A program made the translations under genes and the position numbers. From a virus, in the IMG/VR virus record IMGVR_UViG_3300049846_002234, positions 1-54,940 of that record: DNA of 54,940 nucleotides. One strand, written 5' to 3'. Under the pieces are notes generated by a model. That model was not told the origin of the DNA, did no database searches, and saw only the letters and a list, made by a program, of their open reading frames with translations. Of this stretch, positions 16,232 through 24,125 are shown in pieces (position 1 is the first letter of the stretch; the number at the start of each line of letters is the position of its first letter).

Positions 16232-16573
16232 ATGTGGGTCGACCCCGGCACCGCCGTCGAAAGCGCGATGAGCTCGGTCGCTACGGCCGGGCTCATCAGC
16301 TATGCCCTCGAGTGGGCGAAGAAGTCGGCGCTCCTGCCCTTCGTCACCGCCGACAAGAAAACGCTGTTGCGGTGGTTGAACGCCTTGACGGCGCTGGCCG
16401 CCGCGATCGGTCTCCACTGGACCTACAGTCCCGACGCGCGCCAGCTCGTCATCGACATCCCAACGGCGAGCGTGGCGCTCTCTGGCCTCTGGGCCTGGGG
16501 GCAGCAGTGGGCGCTGCAGCAGATGGCCTACGATGGCGTCGTGGCGCGCGGTACTGCGCCTCCGGTGTCCTGA
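16232..16573 (+). CDS. Membrane protein, holin-like
   Basis: 113 residues with two hydrophobic stretches: about residues 48-64 (LNALTALAAAIGLHW) and 78-96 (ASVALSGLWAWGQQWAL), plus an amphipathic N-terminus (TAGLISYALEWAKKS). Charge pattern and size fit a small holin, but it is 14 kb from the endolysin. It is coupled to the zinc-ribbon gene by a TGATG overlap. An alternative is a membrane component of the ejection machinery. Confidence 0.55.
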   Translation: MWVDPGTAVESAMSSVATAGLISYALEWAKKSALLPFVTADKKTLLRWLNALTALAAAIGLHWTYSPDARQLVIDIPTASVALSGLWAWGQQWALQQMAYDGVVARGTAPPVS

Positions 16574-16833
16574 TGGCCTCCCGCTACTTCTGCCCTGAGT
16601 GCCGGCGCCAGTTCGTGGAGCCTGTCGCGCAGGGTGGGCTGGGCCCGGCCTTCGACGGGCATCACTGCCCGCTGTGTGGGGGGCAGTACCTCTCCCAGGT
16701 GGAGTTCGTCGCCCCCTTCCCCGGCGGCGACTACGACCCTGACGCTCTGTGGGAAGCCCGTCCTGGACTGCCTCCGCAGCACCCTCACGATCCCCTCCGT
16801 CTCCGGCTCTCCCCCCTCCTCGCCACGTCATGA
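16573..16833 (+). CDS. Zinc-ribbon protein
   Basis: 86 residues. CPECRRQF near the start and CPLCGGQY about 26 residues later make a four-Cys zinc ribbon. The C-terminal part is Pro/Leu/His-rich and low-complexity. ATG overlaps the stop of the membrane-protein gene, and its TGA overlaps the ATG of the next Cys-rich gene. Probably nucleic-acid or protein binding; unknown. Confidence 0.65.
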   Translation: MASRYFCPECRRQFVEPVAQGGLGPAFDGHHCPLCGGQYLSQVEFVAPFPGGDYDPDALWEARPGLPPQHPHDPLRLRLSPLLATS

Positions 16834-17249
16834 AGCGCTCGATGGCCGCCGGCGCCGGGTACCTGGTCATTGACCATTCCAACAGCCCTGGGATCTCCGC
16901 CGCCGACGCCGCGCGGCTGGGCATCCTGGCCGCGCCCGGCGGGACGGTGCTCGAGCGTGACACGGTGACGTGCGCGCACTGCCACTGCGTGGTGGTGCTC
17001 AACCCCGAACGGGTCCGTGCCCGTGCCACCTGCTTGAAGTGTGCCAGCTACATCTGCGACGGGTGCGAGGCGATCCGCGTGGCCATGGGCGGGGCGTGTC
17101 TGCCCTTCGAGCGGGTGCTGGAACGGGCCCAGGAGCTCCTGGTGCGCTACGCCGGGCAGCCCGATCACCCCGCGCTTGCCGCGCTCGGGAGGCTCTCGCT
17201 GCTCGCCGTGCCCGATCCTGCTCGTATCGTCGTGCCACATTCTGTGTAG
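16830..17249 (+). CDS. Conserved phage-type Cys-rich protein
   Basis: 139 residues, start ATG 16830 overlapping the previous TGA. The N-terminus MKRSMAAGAGYLVIDHSNSP is of a kind I recognise from uncharacterised tailed-phage proteins. It then has CAHCHC and CLKC...CDGCE, enough cysteines for one or two zinc sites. The C-terminal half is helical (FERVLERAQELLVRYAG). It is part of a coupled trio with 16232 and 16573. Function unknown. Confidence 0.7.
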   Translation: MKRSMAAGAGYLVIDHSNSPGISAADAARLGILAAPGGTVLERDTVTCAHCHCVVVLNPERVRARATCLKCASYICDGCEAIRVAMGGACLPFERVLERAQELLVRYAGQPDHPALAALGRLSLLAVPDPARIVVPHSV

Positions 17250-17252
17250 AAT
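17247..17252 (+). promoter_or_regulatory. TAGAAT box before 17298 (possible -10)
   Basis: TAGAAT overlaps the stop of the preceding gene; its first three bases are the stop codon. It lies 45 bases before ATG 17298, with GGGAG in between as ribosome binding site. It shares GTAGAATC with the boxes at 26407 and 36735. No -35 match. Confidence 0.4.
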
Positions 17253-17297
17253 CAGGGGCGTTGGTCGGCGCACCCCGGCCCTTCCGGGAGATCAACC

Positions 17298-17789
17298 ATG
17301 CAGCTCGCAGCCGCTTTCACGTCGTGGACCCCTGCAGCGGTCGCCGACACGACCAACTTCACCGACTCCGCGCACCACACGGTGCAGGGCGGTACCTCGA
17401 CGCAGCGCAGTGAGGTGCTGGCGGTCGAGATCGTCGGCCTCGCCGGCGCCAGCGCCCCCACGCCCCTGTGGATGGGGCGGCACTCCACCGTCGGCGGCAC
17501 GCTCACCGCAGGCCGACTGGCACCGCAGGACGGCTCGGCGGCGCTCATCGCCAACCCGCCGGTGTCCTACCAGGCGTCGACCACCAAGCCGCAGCGCAGC
17601 GCCACCCTGGGGTACATGATCAACCTGGGGCTCAATGCGTTCGGCGGGCTCCTGCGCTGGTACCGTGGCCCGGAGCAGCGCTTCTCGATGGTCGGCAACA
17701 CGGCCAGCCTCGGCGAGCTCGGCATCTCGTGCGTGACGGGTGGCACGCCGGGCGCCGTGCAGACCAACATCACGCTCGAGACACTCTAG
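17298..17789 (+). CDS. Structural protein of unknown role
   Basis: 163 residues, beta-rich, Ala/Gly/Thr-rich, without Cys pairs or TM segments (one Cys near the end). GGGAG precedes the ATG. Composition is like that of phage head or tail proteins. It is the last gene before the fibre block and is followed by a gap with GC-rich palindromes. Confidence 0.55.
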   Translation: MQLAAAFTSWTPAAVADTTNFTDSAHHTVQGGTSTQRSEVLAVEIVGLAGASAPTPLWMGRHSTVGGTLTAGRLAPQDGSAALIANPPVSYQASTTKPQRSATLGYMINLGLNAFGGLLRWYRGPEQRFSMVGNTASLGELGISCVTGGTPGAVQTNITLETL

Positions 17790-17878
17790 AGCGGCCGGCA
17801 GCCGCCGGCGGCGCGTCTCCCCTACCTGCCGCCGGTCGGCAGCCCGTGCGACGTGTGTACACCCACGGAGGAGAGATC
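17790..17878. other. 89-bp gap with GC-rich palindromes
   Basis: CTGCCG (17826-17831) pairs with CGGCAG (17837-17842) over a 5-base loop, and a GCCGCCGGCGGC palindrome lies just upstream. No T tract follows, so this may be a weak terminator or an RNA structure before the signal-peptide gene. GGAGGAGAG at the end is its ribosome binding site. Confidence 0.4.
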
Positions 17879-19546
17879 ATGCGGAAGTCCCTGGTGCTGC
17901 TGACCCTGTTGAGCTGTCTGTGCCTGCCGGAAGGGGCGGTAGCGCAGACGCCCAATCTGCCTCGGATCACCGATGCGCCGGTGTATCTCGGCTCGTTCGC
18001 GGTGCCGTTGGTGGATCGGCAGAGTGTCGCGCTCGACTACGGAGGGTACGCGCTCGGCATGGGGGCGGATGGCACCTCGCTCTACATCGGCTGCCACGAC
18101 TACACCGATCAGCTCGCCCGGGTGAGCATCCCGGCGATCGGCGGCGTAGCGACGATTCTCGAGGACTGCACCACGATCCCCAACGTGCAGGAGATCGTCC
18201 CGGGAACCAACAAAGCCGTCCTCGCCAACGGGCTGCAGCTCGGGGGCACGCTCATCTGGAACAACCGGGTCATCGTCACGGCCTTCACCAACTACGACAA
18301 CGCGGCAGACGGCCCAGGAGGGATGCAGCTCTCCCACTTCGGCGGGTCCACCATCGCCACACTCGCCGGGCCTCGCAAGGTGTCGGACTCGGTGAACACG
18401 CCCGTCGGCATGACGGGCGGCTACATGGGGATCGTCCCGCCCGAGTGGCGGACGGCTGTGGGTGGCCCGGCGCTCACTGGCCTGTGCTGCATCAGCATCC
18501 TCTCCCGTACCAGCTATGGGCCGAGTGCTCATGCCTTCGATCCCGATCTGGTGGTAGCGGGTTCTGGTCTGGTGCCGTCGGTGGCGCTGGTCGGCTACCC
18601 CGATGCCCACCAGACCCTCGGCGCCTACGACGCAGACAATCCGTACTACAACAGCGCCTGGAGTGTCGGTGGTGTGGCCTGGCCGAACAACACCAAGTCG
18701 GTGTACTTCGTCGCCAACGCCCCCAAGGGACCGTACTGCTACGGCGTCGGCGACCCCGTGCAGGCCAACCACAACGTGGTCATCAATGGTGAGCTGCACT
18801 GTTACGACCCCCTCAACAGCAACAAGGGACCACACGGGTACCCGTACGGGCCTGTGCTCCTCGAGTATGACGCGACCGATTTTGCAGCGGCCAAGGCGGG
18901 AACCAAGCAGTACTGGCAAGTCGTGCCTGTCGCCAAGATCGATCTTCCAGGAGGGGTGACGGCGGCACGTATCACCAGCGCCACCTTCAACCCGACCACG
19001 GGGGAGATCTGGGCGACGTTCTTCTACAACAACCTGCCGAGAGTGCATGGCTGGCGTGTTGGAAGCGTGGTGGCCCCGCCGCCGCCCGTGTCCCCCACAG
19101 GAACGCTCACCGCGACGCCTTCCACCGTATCTGCCGGCCAGTCCTTCAGCCTGACCTGGACAACGGCCAACGCAACGACGGCGGCGATCGACAAAGGGGT
19201 AGGAGCGTTGACGCCCGTCGCGGGAGGGTCGAAGACGCTGGTGAGCCCGAACGCGACGACCACCTACACACTCACGGCGACAGGCGCGGGTGGGACGGCG
19301 GTCGTCAGAACGACCGTGGAGGTGACGGGGGCATCCGCGAGTACGTGCGTCTCCGACCCCCTCTCGGTTTCCGTCACAGCCTGGCCGGGTATCGGCGAGG
19401 GGAGTCGTACCGGGAGCTTCACCTGGAGTGTCGCTGGGGCGACGGTGACGTGGAAAGAGTACCGCTTCGTTGTGGCGAACGGACGAGCTAACAGCTTCGT
19501 ATTGACAGACTCTCGTGGGTGTACCACGACGGTGTTCAGACCGTAA
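17879..19546 (+). CDS. Secreted-type protein: Sec signal peptide, beta-propeller-like region, Ig-like domain
   Basis: 555 residues from ATG 17879, preceded by GGAGGAGAG. Residues 1-22 are a textbook signal peptide (MRK, hydrophobic LVLLTLLSCLCL, then AVA|Q). About residues 30-395 are beta-rich with repeated Gly-Asn-Asp turns, suggestive of a propeller or sheet-repeat fold. Residues about 405-485 are an Ig-like domain (TATPSTVSAGQSFSLTW). A short Cys-containing C-terminal domain follows. The Ig-like domain is closely similar to two in the fibre at 32084. A signal peptide on such a protein is unusual for a phage: it would be exported unless the peptide is kept as a virion anchor. Function unknown. 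Confidence 0.7.
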   Translation: MRKSLVLLTLLSCLCLPEGAVAQTPNLPRITDAPVYLGSFAVPLVDRQSVALDYGGYALGMGADGTSLYIGCHDYTDQLARVSIPAIGGVATILEDCTTIPNVQEIVPGTNKAVLANGLQLGGTLIWNNRVIVTAFTNYDNAADGPGGMQLSHFGGSTIATLAGPRKVSDSVNTPVGMTGGYMGIVPPEWRTAVGGPALTGLCCISILSRTSYGPSAHAFDPDLVVAGSGLVPSVALVGYPDAHQTLGAYDADNPYYNSAWSVGGVAWPNNTKSVYFVANAPKGPYCYGVGDPVQANHNVVINGELHCYDPLNSNKGPHGYPYGPVLLEYDATDFAAAKAGTKQYWQVVPVAKIDLPGGVTAARITSATFNPTTGEIWATFFYNNLPRVHGWRVGSVVAPPPPVSPTGTLTATPSTVSAGQSFSLTWTTANATTAAIDKGVGALTPVAGGSKTLVSPNATTTYTLTATGAGGTAVVRTTVEVTGASASTCVSDPLSVSVTAWPGIGEGSRTGSFTWSVAGATVTWKEYRFVVANGRANSFVLTDSRGCTTTVFRP

Positions 19547-19559
19547 GAGGAACCCTCCG

Positions 19560-22229
19560 ATGCGGAAACTGGTCCTTGTACTCGCTATTCTCGCGCTGGC
19601 CACCTCGGTATCGGCGCAGCCGATCACCACGGCGGCGAACGCGGCGTTCGGCGTCGTGTCGACCACCTACGACGCGAGCGCCACCAGCATCGTGCTCTCG
19701 TCGGGACATGGCGCGCGGTTCGGCTCGACGTTCCCCGTCCGGGCGGTCTGGTACAACGCGACCGACTACCCGGGCGGGGTGGACTCGACGGGCACGGTCG
19801 ACCCGAACATCGAGTGGATCGAGATCACGGCGCGGGCGACCGATACGCTGACCGTGACGCGCGCCATCGAAGGACCGGCGGCGTCGACCAAGAACACGGG
19901 CGGCAAGACCTACTGGATCGTCGCCGTGCCCGTGACGGCCGCGAGCTGGAACGCCGTGCTCGCCTCGCTCGGGGCCAGCCCGCAGGCGCTGAAAACCACC
20001 TCGTCGCCCACGTTCGGCGGCTTGACCGTCGACACCGACACGTTCTGCGTCGACGCGACCAACAACCGACTCGGCATTGGGACGTGCGCGCCAGACTTCG
20101 CGGTCCACGCAATCGCCAACGCCACTAACATTTGGGCCTTCGACACCTACAGCAGCAATTCGGCGTTCCGCTTCCGCAGCGGCAACGGCACCAGTTCAGC
20201 TATCACCCGCAAGGCGAGCAGCGAAGGGCTCGGCGCGTTGCAGTGGTGGGGCGCGGCGAAGGATGACGGGCTGTCAGGTGCCACGTTCATCACCGGCAAC
20301 GCCACGCTACGCGTGATGACCCGTGAAGCATTCACGACGACCGGGCGCGGCACGCAATTCGAGTTCCAGCCGACCGCCGTCGGCAGCACCTCCGTCGCGA
20401 CGGCCGCGACGCTCAGCAGCGATGCGCTCGGATTGGCAGCGGGTGTCGACCTGACGCTCGCGGCCGGAAGCGAAGTGCAGCACGCCTCCGAGTACGTGTC
20501 GCGCGGCACCACAGGCTTTACCCTCTATCCGGGCGGAACCAGCACGAATAACACGGACCATCAGATCCGTTGGAGCGGTGCGAACAACGCCGGCGGCGGC
20601 ACGACCAGTAACCAGATTATTCAACTGTTCCGTAATCGCATCGATGGGAGCACGAACTACTTCAACCCCGTGATCCGGTGGGCACCTACAGATGGCACCA
20701 ACAATGGCGCCGACGTAGGGGAGTTTGGCGTCGAGGGAAACTGGACGAACGCCGGCGGCTACACGCTGCGCCGGATCTACCTCTGGGACTTCGTGAGAAA
20801 CAGCGGTGCGGGCGGCACGATCTGGCGCTGGGAAGACAGCCAGCCGGGGCAGTTCAACATCGGCGGCGATGACCTGGACATGAACCTGCACGTCGACCAG
20901 GGGCACTACATCGCCAAGAGCTATTCCAACACGGCGGGCACGGGCACGAGCGTCGACCTGTATCGCTTCCGCAACGCGATTGCGAGCGACCCCGATCGGG
21001 CGCGAAGCGGCGACGTGCTCGGGCGCGTGCGTGCGTTCGGCGGCGAGGGCGCGACCGACACCGCCACCGCGACGACGCCGACCGCCGCTTCGGCCGAACT
21101 GCGGTTCGACGCGGCGGCGAGCCACACCACATCGGACCATGCCGCGCAGACGGTGATCGCCACGGCGGGCAGCGGCTCGACGACCCTGACCGACCGCTTC
21201 AAGGTCGATTACACAGGGACGCAGATTTTGGAGTCGCTCTCGCTGAGCGGCGACAACCAGCCCGCGCAAATCGCGGCCAACACGAACGACTACGCCATCA
21301 GCAGCACGGCGGCGGTCACGGTGGTCGACGCCGACCAAATCCGCACGATCACCGGCATGACGGGCGGCATCGACGGGCGCCAGCACACGATCATCAACGA
21401 CGGCGCGTCCGACTCGGTGATCATCCTGCGCCACGACGACACGGGCAGCACGGCGGCGAACCGCTTCACGATGCCGAACGACGTGGTGCTCGAGCCCGGC
21501 CAGCCCGCGACGTTCTGGTACAACTCCACGGCCTCGCGCTGGCAACTGCTCGCCACGCCCTCGAACAACCGCACGGTCTACCTGCCGTTCGAGGACAACG
21601 ACCTGCTCAACACGGCCAGCGCCGACACGAAGGAGGCGACGGAGACGTGGAACTACGCCGTGATCTCCTCGGGCACGCAGGCGAAGGTCGCGGCGGACGG
21701 GACGCACCGGGGCATCCTCCGCACGCTGAGCAGCACCACGACCAACAGCGGCGGCGTCATGAACACGGCGGTCGACTCGTTCCGCCTCGCGGGCGGCGAG
21801 TACACCGAGTTCGTGTTCAACGTCGACACCACGACGAACACGACGATCCGCATGGGCTTCCTCGACACGGCCACCTCGGCGGATGCGACCGATGGGGCGT
21901 ACATCGAGATTCCCGCGAGCACGGCCCCGACCTGCAAGACGGCGAACAACAGCACCCGCACGACCAGCGCGACCATCGCCACGATTGCGACGGCGACGTG
22001 GTATCGGGCGCGCATCGAGGTCGACAACACGGCAGCGAACGTGACCTGCACGATCTTCGACGCCAACGGCAACAGCCTCGGCAGTCAGACCAACAGCGCC
22101 AACATCCCCACGGCGGCGGGGAGGGAGACCGGCCACGGCTACGTCGCCACCAACAGCGGCACGACCGCCGTGAACCTGATCCAGATGGACTACATGAGCG
22201 TCGGCACGCGCCGCGCCATCATCCGGTAG
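19560..22229 (+). CDS. Large tail-fibre-like protein with Sec signal peptide
   Basis: 889 residues. ATG 19560 follows AGAGGA. Residues 1-19 form a signal peptide (MRKLVLVLAILALATSVSA|Q). The rest is Ser/Thr/Asn/Gly-rich beta repeat sequence typical of fibres and of bacterial surface adhesins. The C-terminal quarter resembles a concanavalin-like or jelly-roll domain (RMGFLDTATSADATDGAYIE). Local base composition drops in about 20100-20700, hinting at a mosaic origin. It could be a receptor-binding fibre or an exported surface protein. Confidence 0.7.
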   Translation: MRKLVLVLAILALATSVSAQPITTAANAAFGVVSTTYDASATSIVLSSGHGARFGSTFPVRAVWYNATDYPGGVDSTGTVDPNIEWIEITARATDTLTVTRAIEGPAASTKNTGGKTYWIVAVPVTAASWNAVLASLGASPQALKTTSSPTFGGLTVDTDTFCVDATNNRLGIGTCAPDFAVHAIANATNIWAFDTYSSNSAFRFRSGNGTSSAITRKASSEGLGALQWWGAAKDDGLSGATFITGNATLRVMTREAFTTTGRGTQFEFQPTAVGSTSVATAATLSSDALGLAAGVDLTLAAGSEVQHASEYVSRGTTGFTLYPGGTSTNNTDHQIRWSGANNAGGGTTSNQIIQLFRNRIDGSTNYFNPVIRWAPTDGTNNGADVGEFGVEGNWTNAGGYTLRRIYLWDFVRNSGAGGTIWRWEDSQPGQFNIGGDDLDMNLHVDQGHYIAKSYSNTAGTGTSVDLYRFRNAIASDPDRARSGDVLGRVRAFGGEGATDTATATTPTAASAELRFDAAASHTTSDHAAQTVIATAGSGSTTLTDRFKVDYTGTQILESLSLSGDNQPAQIAANTNDYAISSTAAVTVVDADQIRTITGMTGGIDGRQHTIINDGASDSVIILRHDDTGSTAANRFTMPNDVVLEPGQPATFWYNSTASRWQLLATPSNNRTVYLPFEDNDLLNTASADTKEATETWNYAVISSGTQAKVAADGTHRGILRTLSSTTTNSGGVMNTAVDSFRLAGGEYTEFVFNVDTTTNTTIRMGFLDTATSADATDGAYIEIPASTAPTCKTANNSTRTTSATIATIATATWYRARIEVDNTAANVTCTIFDANGNSLGSQTNSANIPTAAGRETGHGYVATNSGTTAVNLIQMDYMSVGTRRAIIR

Positions 22230-22233
22230 CACG

Positions 22234-23337
22234 ATGACCTTCCCTGGCGGCCTCACTCCGGGCGGGCTTCCGTGGGGCGGCGTTGCGGCTGACGCCCCAC
22301 CGGCAGGTCCAGATCCGTTTGCGGGGGCTGTCTGGGCACTCCCCGTGGGGATGCCGTGGCGGCTGCCCCCGACCATCACCAATGCCGCCATCCTGGCAGA
22401 CGCCACCCTTCCAACGGCTGGGGTATCTGCGCTGCCCCCCGCGCGTGTCGCCGCTCCCCGTGTAGACTGGCTGGCCTCGCCTGGCCTGCCGATCCTCTCG
22501 CCGTTCCTCGAGGACGCGCCCGTGCGTCCTGGGGGGCAGCCTCGGCTCCCGAACAGCCCTGTGGCGGCTGGGGCGTTCCTCCTGGCCGGCAACGCCCTGC
22601 TGGCGTCCCCGGAGATGCCGGTGGCCCTGGCCAGCCAGCCTCCCATCCGCGCTGGGTATCAGCGGCGCGTCGATGTCGGGGGAGCCAGCCCCGTCCTCCT
22701 TGCCACGCCTACCTTCCCGGCGGGCGTGCAGACTACGCCGCTCCCCCAGCGCCTCCCCATCAACGGGCCTGTGGCGCTGGACTTCTGGTGGGGAACCAAC
22801 GCGCCTGCGGTTGAGCTCCCGGCAGGTCGGCAGGCGGTACTCATCCCCCAGCGGTTGTTCGTGCCGGATGCGACACGGGTTGGGACGATTCTCCCCATCT
22901 TCGGCGAACCGCCGCCGCCCGGCGCCGCACTCCTGGCGTTGGTGCGCCCTGTCGTGCTGGGGGTGCCGCCGTCGCGTGTTGACACCCTGCTGCTCCTCAC
23001 GACGGTGGCAGACATGCCCGTCGGGGGGCGTGGGGCCACACGCCCAGGACGGCTGCCAGACCGCCCGATGGCGACCGCACAGGCGTGGCTGCAGTACCTT
23101 CCCTCGCCAGCCACGACGATGCCTCCGGGGCAGACCTACGCCCCCCGACCGCCTGCCGCACGTTGGACGGCGCCGGTATCCCCGTACCTGGCGGCCTACG
23201 TACTCTCGGTGCCCCCCGCCCCCTTCGACGGGGCGCTCATGTGGCAATTCCAGGACGGGCCGACGGTGTACACTTTCGGCGGGCCAGACGGCACCACCTG
23301 GGTGTTCGCCGCCGACATCACGACGTGGGAGTGGTAA
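22234..23337 (+). CDS. Hypothetical Pro/Ala/Leu-rich repetitive protein
   Basis: 367 residues, starting 4 bases after the fibre stop without a clear ribosome binding site. About one residue in six is proline, and short motifs such as P-x-x-P with ALLA/LLA recur across the length. The C-terminus differs (MWQFQDGPTVYTFGGPDG) and may be a small folded domain. No TM or zinc motif. The proline spacing suggests an extended rod or a linker between fibre components. Unknown family. Confidence 0.55.
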   Translation: MTFPGGLTPGGLPWGGVAADAPPAGPDPFAGAVWALPVGMPWRLPPTITNAAILADATLPTAGVSALPPARVAAPRVDWLASPGLPILSPFLEDAPVRPGGQPRLPNSPVAAGAFLLAGNALLASPEMPVALASQPPIRAGYQRRVDVGGASPVLLATPTFPAGVQTTPLPQRLPINGPVALDFWWGTNAPAVELPAGRQAVLIPQRLFVPDATRVGTILPIFGEPPPPGAALLALVRPVVLGVPPSRVDTLLLLTTVADMPVGGRGATRPGRLPDRPMATAQAWLQYLPSPATTMPPGQTYAPRPPAARWTAPVSPYLAAYVLSVPPAPFDGALMWQFQDGPTVYTFGGPDGTTWVFAADITTWEW

Positions 23338-23340
23338 GCC

Positions 23341-23664
23341 ATGTTGGTCAACCAGAACGTCACGCCGAAGCAGCCCGGGGAGTCGCGGAAGTACGGCGGC
23401 GACTGGCGGCCGGCGCTCGCCCGCTTCCCAGGGGTCACCATCGTCGGGTCGGCGTGGAGTCTCGTTCCTGGGAGTGACGGAGCGCTCACCCTCGGGACTG
23501 CCGCCATCAATGGGGCAGGGGATCAGACCAGCGTGCTTCTCGGTGGGGGGACGGCAGGCGTCGTCTATACCCTGAAGAACAGCGTTACCTTGTCGGACGG
23601 CCAGATCCTGTACGGGTACGGCGTCCTCGAAGTCGCCTCAGAAGAGGCTATGTTGCGCGTCTGA
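23341..23664 (+). CDS. Small beta-rich structural protein
   Basis: 107 residues, 3 bases after the previous stop. The pattern GTAAINGAGDQTSVLLGGGTAG, then TLSDGQILYGY is one I recognise from small uncharacterised tailed-phage proteins found next to fibre genes. It may attach or modify the fibre. No catalytic motif. Confidence 0.6.
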   Translation: MLVNQNVTPKQPGESRKYGGDWRPALARFPGVTIVGSAWSLVPGSDGALTLGTAAINGAGDQTSVLLGGGTAGVVYTLKNSVTLSDGQILYGYGVLEVASEEAMLRV

Positions 23665-23680
23665 GCGCCCGGAGATCGTC

Positions 23681-24124
23681 ATGAGCCAGTTGGGTCGCCT
23701 CCACCGGATCGCCACCAACCCTGCCACGCAGTTCATCAGCGCCATCGCGCAGAACGCGGGGGAGTACCTCGGGCTCTCCGCCACGGAGCTCGGCATCACC
23801 GCCAAGGGGCGCGTGGCGCGGGTGGTCCTCCGCACCATCGAGAACAAGGATTGGGAGGTGTACTTCTACGCCACCTCGGCCAACAACACCGCCCTCCCCA
23901 GCACCAACAAGTACCTCGGCCGGTGCGCCTTCGTGGCCGCCGACGGCAAGCAGATCGCGGCGACCGGGCCGTACCTCTACGACAAGGCGTGTGACGTGCC
24001 GGTCGAGGATGCGGGGGGCGCGAGCAAGATCCACGTCGTGCTGGTGAATCGTGGGACGCTCACCACCGCCGGCGCCGATCGCATCGGCCTCGAGCTCCAC
24101 GTCGACCCCACGCACGGAGACTGA
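23681..24124 (+). CDS. Hypothetical structural protein
   Basis: 147 residues with a mixed alpha/beta pattern, no TM and no zinc site. The ATG follows GGAGATC. The C-terminal part (KIHVVLVNRGTLTTAGADRIG) is beta-rich. It is sandwiched between fibre-block genes, and its stop is followed after one base by the start of the next signal-peptide gene. Confidence 0.55.
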   Translation: MSQLGRLHRIATNPATQFISAIAQNAGEYLGLSATELGITAKGRVARVVLRTIENKDWEVYFYATSANNTALPSTNKYLGRCAFVAADGKQIAATGPYLYDKACDVPVEDAGGASKIHVVLVNRGTLTTAGADRIGLELHVDPTHGD

Positions 24125-24125
24125 T

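Noticed and set aside
17468-17878. Upstream in-frame extension of the gene starting at 17879
   Set aside because: The extension overlaps the real gene 17298-17789 in another frame, is Arg/Gly-rich, and would bury the signal peptide. ATG 17879 has a strong ribosome binding site.
17822-19666. Antisense frame of 614 codons opposite the signal-peptide gene
   Set aside because: The same shadow effect; composition is Arg/Gly/His-rich and no motif was found, while the + frame has a signal peptide and an Ig-like domain.
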